A DNA stretch of 64,000 nt from Chinchilla lanigera. Taxonomy: Eukaryota > Chordata > Mammalia > Rodentia > Chinchillidae. Under the pieces are notes generated by a model, which did not search any database, was not told where the DNA came from, and was given only the letters and a program-made list of their open reading frames with translations. The DNA lies in assembly GCF_000276665.1 (NCBI RefSeq), contig NW_004955465.1, forward strand, positions 4,673,911 to 4,737,910, written 5' to 3'. Within the stretch, counting starts at the first letter, position 1, and the number at the start of each line of letters is the position of its first letter. Of the stretch, positions 34,119 through 47,347 are shown one piece after another. The position numbers and the translations under genes are program-made.

Positions 34119-34835
34119 TACTCTTCTTCTTTTTTATTTTTTTTTTTTCAGCTCATTCATTTCTTAAAGATCTGATAGTCTCTGGAGTCCATTCTCACAT
34201 CCTGAGAAAAATTCAGAGCTCAATTCAGATGCCACTTAAATATAATTTGTTTCCCAAAGAATGATTTTCCAGGGTTTCTAGGATTACATCCTGTGTCTTT
34301 AGTACATCAGCTAAGCAAATTTTATGCTGTCAGATATTGTGTTGTGTTCCAGAGTTGTCTGAGATAGTGTTTTTCCTTCACTGAAGATGGATTGTAGTTT
34401 TAGCAGACGTTATTACAACTCTATACAAATCCCTTTAGTTTGCTTCCAAAGGAACTTGAAGATAGTCTTATTCAAGGTCAGTGATTTCTGCATTCTTCTG
34501 CCCTAGATTATTCTCTGACTATGGAAGCAGCCAGGAGTGTCCTGCAGTTAATATCCCAGGAGTGGCTCTCAATAAATCAGAGATGAGAATTGATAGAAAA
34601 CTATGCTGCCGACTTCCGTGTGCTTCTTCAGGTTTCCTTGTGCTTCTGTGAACCTAAAAAATGCCCATCGGTTTGTTAGACTGAGCTTAGGTCCCCATAG
34701 TGGTGACCCCTCTATTCTCATATCATTCCTTCCTCTCTTCTTAACTGCATCACTGTGATTGTTAATCATGACGCATTAACTTGAGTGGATTAAAAATGAC
34801 TAGAATTTTAATAAATCACATTTCTGGATTGTCTT
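34119..34835. other. Unannotated sequence
   Basis: Pyrimidine-rich start, then unique sequence. No supported gene. Confidence 0.35.
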
Positions 34836-34837
34836 TG

Positions 34838-35315
34838 TAGCTGATTGGCAGGTAGCCCAGCGGGCTGAGGAGAGAAGATGCACACTGGCTGTGGGTGGCA
34901 TGAACCAATAGCCTTATCTTTTGTACAGAATAAAACAGGGAAAGAAGAAGGAAGTTGCCCGTTGTTGAAGAGCTCCCATTTTCACGAGTGGGCGCATTCT
35001 TTGCTCCCACTGCTCTCGGACATCGGGCTCCAGTTTTTTCAGTTTTGTACCACAGACTTCACCTGCAGCTCTCCAGGGAGCCCCTGGGCCTGTGACCTTG
35101 TACCGAAGCCGCTTTCTTGATCCCTCTGCTTCTGCAATTCAGCTCCCCTTGGGCTGAGCAGCTCCTGGATTCCCCGTTTCTTCGGTGCACAGAGATCATT
35201 GTGATCTCTCCTGCTTCTGATCCTGTCAGCTACCTGATAAATCCCTTTGTACAAGGATGCATCTCCTTTCCATTGATTCTGTTCCTCTACAGAAGCCCAA
35301 CTAATACAACTGCCA
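34838..35315 (+). mobile_element. ERVL/MLT2-like LTR
   Basis: 'gctgtgggtggcatgaaccaata', 'cagaataaaacagggaaagaagaagg', 'ctcggacatcgggctccag', 'ttcggtgcacagagatcattgtgat' and the end 'tattgattctgttcctctacagaagcccaactaatacaa' follow the common ERVL-type LTR layout ('...ataaatctctt...ggttctgtttctctggagaaccctgactaatacaa'). Diverged. The overlapping open frames are by-products. Confidence 0.6.
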
Positions 35316-36374
35316 TGCTGCTTTCAGCTACCTCTGATAAATGACAGGGACTAAAATCCTGCCTGAGCATCTGCCATTGAGGAAAACCTAAAGCAAGGCA
35401 GCTAATGTCCTAGAAGCAGATCCTCACGATGGCAATCTGTAGTTAGATCATACATTAACAGCATGGGAACCAGTGTGTTTTACTGCTGAAGAGGGAGGTA
35501 GTTGCTCCCTTTGGCGACACCTTATTTGTGCCAGAATACAACAAAACAGAGCTAAAAGACAAGAACTGGCACTCAAATAATATGGCGATAAATGGTCATT
35601 GCAAGTGTTATGGACTTGGTTTAGCTTTGTACTTTGCTATAGAAATCTTGATGAAAGATAATGATAGGTTGATCCAACTAGTCTTTCAGAGTGCTCTATG
35701 AAAATCAGAAGACTTCAAGGCGGGATTAAAGACATCTCCATCCTCTGCCTTTACATGAAAGATTATATATAATGAAGTCAGGCCTAAGATTAGGTCATTA
35801 TGGAGGATTCTCAGTTTATAACTCTTTTACGTTTTCTGTATTAAAGTCAGGTTGAAGAGAAAAATAAAGGGTCCTTGAGACCAAAGACAAAAAAAGACAT
35901 TTGGTTGTTGTACTTGAGAGTCCTATATCCCCCAGGTCCCCCAAGGTCATGTGAGATGAAAGAAAGGAATGGCACCTTCCACTTACTAAGAGAGAATAGA
36001 TTTCCTTCTTCTTCCAGAAGGGTACAAAGCAAATGCTTCCAAAAATTTGCTTTTCCTACCCTTATTATTTCCAGACCAGTAACTAGAATCAGTTTTCAGA
36101 ATGTCTTGAGTGGGACAGTGTTTCTGGGTGGGAAAAATGAGCAACAACCAGCATAATAACAAGTCCTATGTAGCAGGAACTCACAGGGACAGAGGTAGTA
36201 TACATGAGAATGAATGAATGTACTGGCACATGAAGTCCAGCATACAAGGCTGGACAGAGAAGCACCATTACTATTATTTTTTCATGCCTTTAAGTGACAG
36301 AGGATTGACCCTTCTGGCAAGGATGCTTGAGCCTCACAAAGAAATGGAGATGACCCTGACCCGTAGTAAAGGAG
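35316..36374. other. Unannotated sequence
   Basis: No repeat named. The 93-codon plus frame at 35875-36156 lacks domains. Confidence 0.35.
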
Positions 36375-36756
36375 CGGTTGTGTTAACTTTCATTAACTGT
36401 AACAATTATCTGAGTTAATGAATTTAGAAAGCAGATTTATTTTGGCTCAGAGTTTTGGAGCTTGCAGTTCACAATCAGCTGGCATCATTGTCCTGGGCCT
36501 GTGATGAGGCACCGCATCGTGGCAGGAGTGCACGGTGGAACAAAGCCACTCACTTTGTGTCAGGGAGCAAAAGAGAACAGGAAGAGGCCTGGGTCTCACA
36601 ATATCCTCTAAGGCCGCAACCCCAGTGACTTAAATACCTCTCACTAGGCTCCACCTCTTAAAAGTTGCACTACCTCCATAAGAACCAGCAGGGTGATGAC
36701 CAAATCTTTAACGCAAGTGCCTTTGGGGAACACTCAGGATCCAGCTATAACAGGTG
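36375..36756. mobile_element. LTR-like interspersed repeat, copy 2
   Basis: Second copy of the family at 14688-15070: 'cagatttattttggctcagagttttggag', 'gtcagggagcaaaagagaacagg', 'cccagtgacttaaatacctctcactaggctccacctcttaaaagttgcactacctcc', 'gcctttggggaacactcaggatccagctataac'. Family name not established. Confidence 0.55.
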
Positions 36757-38298
36757 AATCAGCTGAAAGTGTCTGGCAGCTTAGGGAGGAAAGGGAAAGC
36801 TCAGGAGGTTGCCATGGTAGACTGCAAAAGGTCAGGGAATCTACCGGCCAGCTATTGTCACAAGGAAGAGCCCTGTGGACATTCCTTCATTAAGTTATAA
36901 AGGATACTCAGCCCAGAGGGCCAGACACCGTTGGCCCAGCAGTGTCCTCTTGGGAGACCACAGCTGACATTCAAGGTGTTGCTTTGGAACTGGGATCCCT
37001 AAACAATGGGAAAGTAACAGCATGGAGCCCTTTTTCCCTAGAGAAAAAAATTTTAGGTCTTTCACATGGTGATCATATATATTTAATTTCATATTTACCT
37101 TATTTAGTATTTCGGAATACACACACACACATATATCTTAAATGTGATTTTCCCTGAATAATACTCCTTTAACTTCCATCACATATTGCACTTTTACTGT
37201 TTAAATTGTAATCCTTTCTAACACTAGAAATAATGTAATGGATACTTTTGTCATATGGTGTTCTCATGTCTCAAAAAAATATTTTCTTAGCATAAATTCC
37301 AAATTACAGCATCACTTGTTCACATTAGGCATTTGTCAGGATCCTGGCACACACTATAAATTATTTCCAGAAAAGTTAAGCAAATTTATATTACCAAACA
37401 CAACATAAGAATGAATTTCTCACCATCATTGCCAGAAATGTGTACAGTATTACCATTGATGTTTTTCTATTTAAAAAGAAATTTAGAGCATATAATTTTA
37501 CTTGATTTGCTATTTTCTCTTTAGAGATGGCATAACCTCGCTTCCTTTTCTGTTAGGAATTTTGGATGCCGATAATTTTAATATTTTTGTCCAGATATAC
37601 TTAGCCAGTTACTGGCAATGTTCGGATGTTAGATTTCCTATCCAAACCTTTCTTTTACCTTATTCTACCTCAATTTGAAATTTTTCAACATATGTCCAGT
37701 GCTCAAAGACTATTTGGTAAGTTTTCAAAAGTAATGAATTATTAAATTAAGCAATTTAGAATTATATTCGAATAAAGATTTTTGGCAAAGATGTTCTGCT
37801 AATAATTATAATTTAAATATTCTTTAAAAATATTAATTGCAGGCCTGTATAGATGGCTCAGAGAAAGTTATCTCCTGGGGTAAAATCACCTGATTTTATT
37901 ACCTGATTGTCATCTTTTTCTAGGTGTGAGTTTGAATGTTTCTGTGTATACTGCTCACCCATAGATCTGCCTGAAGAATGATGAAAGCCAGCCTAACTCC
38001 TCCATTGGCTGCTATCCAAACAAGTGAGTTCCATCTGTTATCTTCAGATTCTGGAATATAACTGCATTAGTCCAAGTTCATTGCAGAAAATAAAGATTCC
38101 TCTAAGTATTCTACATAAAAAGACACTTAGATAAAGTGTCATTAGAATGGGAAGCAGAAAACAGAAAAACAGATCAAAAGCTAACTATCGAAGAGCAAAC
38201 AGGTGCCATGAAGTAAGGACTGAGAATGGAGGTGCGGAAGCTAGTCTTCCTTTATGTCAGAAAACATCAAGATTACCTTCTTCTCACCTTCACTTTTC
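36757..38298. other. Unannotated AT-rich sequence
   Basis: Contains a (CA)/(TA) run at about 37119-37136. No supported gene. Confidence 0.4.
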
Positions 38299-38567
38299 AG
38301 GTATGATTTGAACGTATCCCCCAAACTTTGTGTATTGGAAACTTGATCCTGAAATGTGTATGTTGATGGGATGAGGGTTGGGGCTTTTGCGGGCCAATGA
38401 GATTGAGAATGAGGTCAGGAGGGGGAAGTTCCCATGCTGGGATGAGTGGCCTTACTGGAAGAGAAAGAGAGACCTGAGCCATCATGTTTCTGCCCCTTCC
38501 TCCTGTTGTGTGATACCTTCTGCTGAGAAGGTGCTCGCCAGATACCGCCTAGGCTCGCTTTGGCCTC

Positions 38568-38692
38568 TATAGGAGATAAAAGACCTGAGTTACAGCTGAA
38601 AATAGATGGAAAAGCTTTTAAGGGGCTGGTAGACACAGGAGCAGATGTAACTATAATTTCCTGGCAACATTGGCCTACATAATATCTAGGAT
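38568..38692 (+). pseudogene. Class II (ERVK/betaretrovirus-like) endogenous retrovirus protease fragment
   Basis: About 33 codons are open on the plus strand from 38581 and include the aspartic-protease catalytic signature LVDTGAD, followed by VTIIS. In retroviruses this enzyme cuts the Gag-Pol polyprotein, acting as a dimer; the Asp of DTG is the catalytic residue. Only the N-terminal active-site part is present. A stop (tag) lies in frame just upstream, and a stop (taa) ends the frame after 'cctaca'. No gag, pol or flanking class II LTR is seen next to it; the surrounding LTR is of the unrelated MaLR type. It is a short dead fragment that came in with, or just before, the neighbouring host cDNA pieces. 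Confidence 0.8.
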
Positions 38693-38702
38693 TTTTAAAA
38701 TT

Positions 38703-38890
<188 letters not shown>

Positions 38891-38896
38891 GCATTG

Positions 38897-39440
38897 CCCT
38901 TTCCTGTTGTCTGACAGTACAAGCCGAACACCTCTCATAACCTCTCTGCACTGATGGCTTCAGGTCTGTCGATCTTATTCCCAAGAATCAGGATAGGCAC
39001 GCTGGCAATGGTCCCATCTGTCATTAGTGAATCAAGTTTTTCTTTTGATTCTAACAGTCTTTCATGGTCTGCACAATTCCCCAGAAATACAATGCCATTG
39101 ATAGCAGGAAGACAGTTTTTCCAAACTCTTTGGGCTTGAACATTCCACCCAGATCATATTTTTGTAAAAGTCATACCGGCAATAGTCAGTTCTTCGGATG
39201 TGGGAGGCAATGTTGGGACATGCTGTCCAAGTCTGTCATCTTTTAGCATATGTAGCAATGTTGTTTTCCCCACAATATCCAATCCAAGAAATACCAACTT
39301 ACCAGTTTCCTTATGTAATCCTAAAAATTGTAGCACACTGCTGAAACCACTGTAAATCCAATCAAATATGAAGGACATATCCAGATATTTCAGGGTCTGT
39401 GACCAAGCGAATGCACCTCCTCGCTTGACTTCAGCCCTAC
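38897..39440 (-). pseudogene. SAR1A: SAR1A processed pseudogene, 3'-truncated
   Basis: SAR1A is the small GTPase that starts COPII coat assembly at ER exit sites. From the ATG at 39378 the minus strand encodes [20 protein letters not shown] and continues to GQTTGKG at about residue 161 of 198, without introns. About 60 bp of probable 5' UTR lies upstream. Defects: the P-loop reads LDIVGKT where the parent has LDNAGKT; an inserted base creates a stop after MTFTKI, a deleted base shortly after restores frame, and an Arg codon has become TGA after the NKID motif and 'PEAIS'. The version matches SAR1A better than SAR1B ([15 protein letters not shown]). The last 37 codons and 3' UTR are absent; PSMD14 sequence follows instead. 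The 74-codon frame at 39378-39154 is the intact N-terminal piece, not a gene. Confidence 0.93.
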
Positions 39441-39546
39441 TCCCTGGATCTTAGAGCTCCCGGTCTCTAGAACCAGGAGAAATAAATCACTTTTCTGCAT
39501 GCCAATCTCAGGTATTCTGTTGTAACAACAGAAAACACATTATGAC

Positions 39547-41646
39547 ATACACAGATCTTCTGAAGGAACATCTGATTAGATGTATCTAATTCCCATCTAG
39601 AACTCCAGTTGTAAGAGTCTCAGAAATGCAGATTTTAACTTTCTAGCTCTGCAATACACAGGAGGAACTCAAAAAGAAGGTAAAATTGGATGTTGGGTGC
39701 CCTGCAGCTGTATCCAGTCCAAGGATTATAGATTTGGTGTCCTCTCTTCTTCGCTTGTCCTCCCTGAGCCCACACAGTGAGCTGTGGATGATCCGCACTT
39801 CTATGAGCCAGGGTCTTTGGGAAGGACAATCCATCCTGCCCCCGAATCCCAGCTTGCTGATTTCTGCTGCCTAGTCACCGTGTCCCAGTGACTCAAACTG
39901 CTTTTTTCATCTCTGAGTCAAGTCAAATATCTTCCGTGATAATTGAAGCGTGACCAGCATTTTGTCAGGAATTCAGAGATCCTAGCCAGATCCAACTGTC
40001 TTTTTCATTTGGTTGGCATTTGCTTGTTCCTCTTTTAATAAACAACCAAGAAAAAAAATGCAAACTTTAAATGCCCCTTTTCTCTCACACTATGATCCTT
40101 AATTTAATTCCAAATGTTTGATACTCAGTTTAGGAGTCCTCTGAAAGACACTAAAGAGTGTACGCCATGGTGAATGAGTTCATTAAGATGGCTGTATTAT
40201 TATTCTCTCAGTCATACATGTATGTACCCCCAGGTGTTGTCCAGATGCTTTTACCAAATTGTTCATTTTGCAATGCTCTCCATAGCATTCTTTTCAACCT
40301 CCAAGGGTAAGAGTTTCTGCTCTCTACTAAAAAAATAATAATTCCTTGGTGAATTTCCTTGCATAGATAAGCTTGAGGATCCTTGACAAAGCACAAATTT
40401 GTAAAGTTTGAATATTTAATTCTTTTCTAAAATCTTATTTTCTTTATAGTTCATGCATATCCTTTTCCTTTAAAAATGACACTATGTATATGTGATATGT
40501 GCCTTGCTTAACCTCCTTATGTGAAATTCACTTGAGAACAAGAACAAAATTACATATAAATATGTGGGTAAGAAAAGCAGAAATACTTTTTAAAAAGCCA
40601 GATATTTTCTACATATTTGTAATGTGAGTTAAATATCTATGGGTTATTACCGCACATGTGCACCCTCCAGTGGAAAAGAATTAGCTTAACCAAACACTTA
40701 AAAGACAAGGAAGCCTTGGGGTATTTCTTTTATCTAAAACCCGGAGCAGTGTTAAACTGAGGACATAAGTTACAAGGCCTGTGGCTGTCAGGCAAATGAT
40801 CTACATGGGAGAAGTTGGCAAGGTGAAACATGAAATATCAGTCTATGTACAGATGGAGGGTGAAGAGTCTTAAAGAATGGCTGGGGCTATGACTTTCTAG
40901 AGAGATCCGGTTGGGTCAAAGAGGTTAACTGCTGCTCAGAAAGCCAATCCAGTTTTTTCAAGAGAAGTCAAAGTTGTGGATTTCTGTGTGAAATGTCCTA
41001 ACTTTTCAATGCTATTGGTTCCTGAGTCATAAACAACATTAGCACTGCTGGTGGATATCTGTACCTACACCAAGACAAGATCTAGCGTGAAAGCCCAGAT
41101 TTTGACTCAGTTCCTCAATGTTTCTTAAGTTGTCACTGGAATGCAGGAAGTGCTGGGATGAGGGAGTCACAAATCTAAGAAGAACAATTAATTGGGGAGC
41201 TGTCTCAAGGGTCTCTCTGTTCCACTTAACATCCTTGGCTAACTCTATCAAGTCTTTCTCTCTAACCAATCCCTCCCATGTCCCTCATTGCCCAAGTCTG
41301 GGTAAAATATTTCTTTGTTCTCTTACTGTGACATTGACCTCCATGATCAAAATCCTTATTAAGGTCATTGTTAATATTTGGTTGAGCCACTCATCTTCCT
41401 GGCCTCACTAACAGTTCGTTTGTATGGCCTATTTTCCCATGCGGCAGTTTACCACCACCTATGCACTTGTCCTTAGAAAGAGACTAATGCTAGATAAACA
41501 TTTCATGAATAAATCTGTCATATATATATATATATTATGAAAGGAAGATCTGAATAGATATCTTGTTGGATGGATACATGCGTGCTAGGCCTGTATAACA
41601 AGAATTACACAATAGGATGGGGATTATACATAAAGAAAAGGAATTC
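39547..41646. other. Unannotated sequence
   Basis: Unique DNA with a short (TA)n at 41520-41536. No repeat family or gene recognised. Open frames at 39635-39874 and 41039-41411 lack domains. Confidence 0.4.
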
Positions 41647-41963
41647 AGATGGGTAGTCCCCAAGTCACAACAGTTAGTGTCAGTGTCTTTTGACTTTACA
41701 ATGATGCAAAAGCAATGCACGTTGAGTGGATTATCCATCATCCAGTCCTCTCTCTGGATACTGGACAGTGGCTGAGAGTCACACTTCCCAGTCAACTATG
41801 TGACCAGCATGGGAAACAACTGGCATTCTATAGTGTGTGCTTGTGAAAGATATGATTTTCTACAAGTTAGATGGATCAAGATCATTTTCATCAGTCAACA
41901 CTTTCAACTTACGATGAATTTGTCAGGATATAAAGTCATCATAAATTGAGGAGCATCTGTATA
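41647..41963 (+). mobile_element. Tigger4/MER46-like DNA transposon
   Basis: 'cagatgggtagtccccaagtcacaac', 'ttgactttacaatgatgcaaaagcaatgcacg', 'ctggatactggacagtggc' and the right end 'tttcaacttacgatgaatttgtcaggatataaagtcatcataaattgaggagcatctgta' match the same family as 8378-9212. Uninterrupted, about 315 bp. Confidence 0.75.
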
Positions 41964-42352
41964 TAAAGAAAACCTAAGTTTCAGGGCTGCATGGTCAAAA
42001 ATGATGTATGTATTTGGGCCCATAACAAAGTTTTAAAATTATTTGAAAACATTCACTTTAATTTAGTTTACTTTTTATGTTTATGAGACTAGGAGGTCAG
42101 CCTCTTTACTTGATTTTATCAGTGTATGTTATTTCTTGATTTGAGTAACTCTCCTTGTCTAATTGAGTGTCTGATTGACTTCATTGACCAAATGTATATC
42201 AGAAGCTTTTTGGAGACAGTTCTCAATCTTTCTTATCCTTAAAGCTGCTTTAATTCATATGTAGTGAGGGAAATGAACCAGTACACTGGGAGCATTTAAG
42301 ATCATTTCACAGGACTCCTGGCAACCACTATTATTAGAAAATAATAAATTAG

Positions 42353-42400
42353 AAAATATGCATGCCCACATATGTATGAGAAAATATGCATGCCCAGCAA
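42353..42400. repeat. Short direct repeat
   Basis: 'gaaaatatgcatgccca' occurs twice about 30 bp apart in AT-rich DNA, a small tandem duplication. Confidence 0.75.
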
Positions 42401-44819
42401 TTTATTGTCACCATTGGCCCATTCCGTTGACCCAATTTTCTGTTTTTGAGCATATTTTACAATTCACCTAATTGGCCCAGTTGTATCAAAGTTTTCACAT
42501 ATTGTTTTTAGAGAAAACAGTTTTGAAATTGTTATGACAGCCTCCTACACATTTCAAAATCAAATTAATTGAAAAAAGAATGTTTGCGTCTCAGTCACTT
42601 CCTTTATGGAATAAGATCTAAAACACTAAACCAAATCAAACCAAACTGCTTCAGTTGCTCTCTTGTGATTTTATGCCTTAAGTGAAAAGAGGAAGTGTTA
42701 ACAGGTTACCAACACTATTGAGAATTTCAAAATACACCCACAATTACACGGTATGGTTTATGGCTCCATATCATGCTGATATCATTTAATAATAAATAAC
42801 TTTAATGCAGAGAAGACAGCATACAAATGCATTTGCTCATTTGGGAAGTGATTAAACCAATGGAGCTAGTTCCAAGGCAGTTGTTATAGTAATCTAAGTC
42901 TGTGGTTTCCAAACTGAGTTGTTAGACAGGAAAGAAAAATGTTTGCAGGCTTGCTTCTGATGGTGAGTTGGCTGTTGTTGTGAGCAGCAGTGTTGATTAT
43001 GACAATTATGTGGAGCTTCAGTTTCTATCCCCTAAAGCTTCGTGAAAAATGAGTCCCTAACTTGACTTGAAATGAACTCTTTATCCAGTTAAACGATCAA
43101 TGCGGATTGTTTCACAATTGACTCTGCTGCCACTGTTGGTGATAAATGAGAAAATGGCACATTATGGTCACATTTGGAAACCGTGAATCTCATGTCTAGG
43201 AAAACCAGCTCAAGCATAATGCATGGACATGTCTGACACAAGAAATATTGAAAAGAAAATAAGAAATAGTTTTTTAGCTCACAACATTAACTAATACTTC
43301 AATTTAATTCCTGAATTAAAGCTTCTAATATTCAGCACAATTTTTATAGGGCCTAAATGTCCTAAGCTAAATAGATAATTGATGTGTTTAGCACTCGATG
43401 GTTTCCATTATTGGTTACCTTAAAGCTGCCAACCATGAGGCATGACAATTCATCTGATCACTTAAGTTATCTCCATTCAACCTGGTGAATATTAGGGGTC
43501 ACAGCAAGTGAAATAGTTTGGAGTACTTCCCGTTTAAGGTTTTTAAATTCCATATTTCACATCTAAGAGTCCTTTCCTAGGAACTTTATATAAAATGTGA
43601 CAAAGAGCTATTACATAGAAGAAAATCAAGATTTAAATAGCGATATGATTTTCTTAGTAATAATCCCTCATGCAATGATGTGCATTGACTGCAGTGTATG
43701 GACATTCAATGGAACATGTGGAATCCTTTGTTTAAATAAAGCAGTTAACATAGACACTGCATGCAGCATGGATGACCCACTGGAGGAATCAAGAACACTG
43801 AAAGCAATTCTGCTTTTTGACACTTTTGATTCATGTCAAATGGGCTACAGGAAGGATGAGCACAGTGTGTCCCCTCATCCAATTTCAGTCGCTCAAGCAG
43901 GGTGAGTACAGAAAGGACAAGATACTTGGAGAGAGCGAAAGAGAGGAAACACATAACATAGCCCTTACCACAGCGGACTGTTACACAATCACAGCATAGT
44001 ACTATAAAATTGTTCCATTAGTAGTTATTGTTTTATTAGCAGTTATTGTTGTTAATCTCTTGTTATGCTTCATTTACAAATTAAAGTTCACCATGGGCAT
44101 TTATGTATAGGAAAAAGGATGGTCTGCATAGATTTCAGTGCTGTCTGTGGCTTCCAGCATCCACAGGAATATCAGTGGAAAATGTTCCCTATGGATAGAG
44201 CATGAAGGAACCCTGTGCATAATGACTATCCAAAATGGCTCAGTTTCAGAGTGAAGTTAATAGTTACCCTACGAAAATACACACACAGGCAAATAAGGAC
44301 ATTCCTGGGAAAACTATATGATTTTTCCCCAAGTAATTATCATTAGCTCTTTTCCTCCTTTACCAAAGCCAATTGATGATACATGTGACATTTCTGATAC
44401 CTCTTGCCTAGGACAATGTTTTGAGTTATGTTGATGATCCTGTGGTATTGCATTTGGCCTCTCTGATAAAAATCAAACATTAATAGGTGGCTGGTAAGGA
44501 TTTGGGTTATAGACTGGACGGTGTGAATGGCGGCTTCCCACTCAGCCACACTGTCAGTCCTAACAGACTCTAATCAACAGAGCTGACTGTGCATTCTAAC
44601 AATGCTTTGTAACTTTACACGATATGTAATGATCAAACCTCTCTAAACATAACTTCTCATAGTCACCTCCATCTTTAAACAGAGACACAAGGAAAAGTTG
44701 ATTATGTACTGAGAAAGAGCCAAACAGTCTAGGAGCTTTGTTTGTCTTTTCTGGAAGCTTTGTTAGCACAGATCTTTGTGCAGAGACTTCTACTGGGTCC
44801 TGAGCACCAAATGTCAATG
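42401..44819. other. Unannotated AT-rich sequence
   Basis: The 102-codon plus frame at 43597-43905 has no domain; its context has no splice or poly-A logic. Nothing else recognised. Confidence 0.4.
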
Positions 44820-45100
44820 AGTCACTCTGAGTAATACGAGGTGGTGTTTATGCTTTGGCCTCTTTGCTGCATCCTGTAGGCTGGCAGAAATCAGGGCAAC
44901 TGAGTAACTGCTATGACGCACTCCCTTTTCATAATATCTGTACTAAATCTATGTTGCTTGGCACTGCAGTTTGCATTGCAGCGTCATTTCATGCCAAGCC
45001 TGGTGATTATTTTAGGTCCCTGAGCTGCAGGCATAATTATCTCCCAAGGAGTCCCTGGGGACTCTGGAGAGGAAGGGGAAGATGGACAAGAATACTAGGA
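44820..45100. promoter_or_regulatory. Candidate conserved non-coding element
   Basis: Repeat-free, GC-balanced block with palindrome-like 'ggcactgcagtttgcattgcagcgtcatttcatgcc' and 'gcaggcataattatctccc'. Texture only; conservation not tested. The 107-codon frame over it (44855-45178) is not protein-like. Confidence 0.25.
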
Positions 45101-45407
45101 GGATTAAGGTATTTCTTTGTGGGTGTTAGGAGGGGATGGGGAAGTGGTGTAGAGGATGCTCATTTACCAGGGGTTTAAGGAGTTAGGGGCCTTTTATGTA
45201 AGCTCTAATGTTGACCAGAAGTACGGATACACATTGGAAAGTTAAATAGGCAAAGATACCTCCGGGTATGGCATACAGAAGTTTTACTATTTAAGTTTAA
45301 ATATTACTTTTCTTTAGTTCATTCATAATCATGTTTGTCAATAAATTTACTCATGATTTGTCATATTTTTGAAGGAAGATCTGATATCCCAGTGTCTTCA
45401 AAGATCA

Positions 45408-45562
45408 CACTATCCCTGACCACAGTGAACAATGATATTATCCTTAAAACACTCCTAAGAAATGGTGCTTGGTTAACACATCATTAACTAAATGAGAAGA
45501 CTGAGCTCCTATGGTAGATGAGACCAAAGGGGATTTAGTTTAGTAACACAAGACCATCAAAA
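45408..45562 (-). mobile_element. Possible MIR fragment, antisense
   Basis: 'gatattatccttaaaacactcctaagaaatggtgc' and 'aaatgagaagactgagctcc' weakly follow the reverse-complement MIR. Confidence 0.35.
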
Positions 45563-46735
45563 TGCACCATAGATAAAGGAAAAGAAATACATCACTAAAA
45601 AGTAAATAAATAAGTGGTGAGATGTTAGATCACTATGATTTCATGATTGTTGCAGAAAAGTAAATAGAAATCCTTTGATTATTTACATTTCTAGCTTGCT
45701 TTAGTAGTGTGTCATCTATTACCAGTTCTGTTTATGGAAAACATTGTTTTTGTAAAGACATGCTTGTAATTAAAGAAAATAAAAATCCACAAAAAGGGAT
45801 TTCATTGTAAAATAAACTCATAGAATCATTACCTTCGGAAACAGTCTGTATAATAGCTTCATGGTAGGCTGAGACAAAACTATGGACAGTCTTTAAAAAT
45901 ATTTTACTCTTCTTTTAACATGCCACTTAATGTATTTATCTTCTAAGACAATCTGGAAAAATCTGGAACCAAACATTTTCTGTCTGATTACAGTGTAATT
46001 TATTATTATGCTAAATGTTGACCTATTTTTCCAATGAAACAACTAAAAATAAAACTCTGAAGCACTGGCATGAGTGATCAAGCTAATACCATAATATGTA
46101 CACTCTTTATTCTAAAAAATGTTACTGCAATCCAAAATGTAGTCTGTATAGAGCAAACAAATAGGATAATATGGCTCCGGTTAGCAAGATGTGAGTTCCA
46201 TTAAAATATACATTGCATCCAAAAAGGTTTCTTTTCAGAAATGTAATTAGCTTTTTTATGAACTGTTAAATATAGTATATAGAACACTCAGGAGATTTCA
46301 GTATAGCTCCATGTATTCCCACACATCTCAGAGAATCATAAATGGTTGTCTTCCTCTGAAATGGATTAGGGTGAATTACATTAGGACACGATGGTGAATC
46401 TGATTAAGGTAGAACACAGTTGGGTTCCTTCCCACACCTTTGGGATGATCATGTATTTATATAACAACTACAAGACAAAAAAGCCTTTGGCAAGATATTT
46501 CAAAAGCATGTATTTGTATGTACATATAAAAGAATTTTCATATTAATTCAAAAATTAGCTGATACCTTTAATTTCTGTATCTAGCCAAGACAAAGTTTGA
46601 AACATGATATGCTGTAGTAGAGAATACATTTTAGATACTGATTTTCAGTTGCAAAGAAGTCCTATAAAAAATAAATTTGCATGCATATTTTTTTCTAAGG
46701 AGTAGAACTGGGTTGAAAGCTTTACTCTGATGAAA
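45563..46735. other. Unannotated AT-rich sequence
   Basis: No supported feature. Confidence 0.4.
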
Positions 46736-46737
46736 TT

Positions 46738-46792
46738 CTTAAGAAAGAAAGAAAGAATGAAAGAAAGAAAGAAAGAAACAGAAAGAAACTGA
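46738..46792. repeat. (GAAA)n microsatellite
   Basis: Interrupted 'aagaaagaaagaaagaatgaaagaaag' run. The minus frame at 46974-46645 crosses it, explaining its Phe/Ser/Leu run. Confidence 0.92.
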
Positions 46793-47135
46793 TTTACAAA
46801 TACTAGCAATATTTTACCACAATCAAACATCTTTGTATTATTTTGGGAAATAAAGGACCAACCATAAAGTACTGCATAGAACCTCAGTACAAGACAAAAC
46901 CAGTTGACAAACGTTTGACATGAATAAAACTTGGAACATGGGGAAAGATGAGAAGATTCCCATAATGAAAGCAAATGAAATCATAGTAATAATCCACTTT
47001 CCTGGAAATGTTAAAATAGTGGAAACTCAAGTAAGCTATTTTCAAGCTAGTGACTACATCAAGGTTTCATAACAAATGAGTGCACGTATGAGGAGGAAGT
47101 ACTCTTTTGCTTCTTGGTCTTCTGAATGTTAGGAT
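46793..47135. other. Unannotated sequence
   Basis: No supported feature. Confidence 0.35.
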
Positions 47136-47347
47136 CACGATTTTCAAACATAGCTGCATATTAGAATCATCTGCAGAGCTTTTAAAACCCCTGCGCCTAG
47201 GGCACCAATTAAAATCTCTAAGAATTGGATCCAGTATCAGCATTCAAACAAAAACAAAAACAAAACAGAACAAAAACAAAACAAAACAAAAGTACAGTTG
47301 GTTCTAATATGCAGCCTAGTTTGTGGACCGGAGACCAGTGATTCACC
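47136..47347. mobile_element. MER20-like hAT-Charlie element with internal (CAAAA)n
   Basis: 'ttttcaaacatagctgcatattagaatcatctgcagagcttttaaaacccctgcgcc' and 'ggttctaatatgcagcctagtttgtggaccggagaccagtgattcac' are the two halves of a MER20-type element. A (CAAAA)n tract of about 45 bp (47247-47291) lies between them. Confidence 0.68.

Noticed and set aside
38568..38692. A functional retroviral protease
   Set aside because: Only about 33 codons remain, with stops on both sides and no gag or pol neighbour.
39154..39378. 74-codon SAR1A-like frame as a possible mini-GTPase gene
   Set aside because: P-loop residues are altered, the frame stops after about 74 codons by a frameshift, and homology continues out of frame, so it is a pseudogene.
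43597..43905. 102-codon plus-strand frame
   Set aside because: No recognisable domain and no exon signals.
44855..45178. 107-codon plus frame as a coding exon
   Set aside because: Trp/Gly/Arg-rich tail comes from a GGA-rich patch; no domain, and the block reads better as non-coding.
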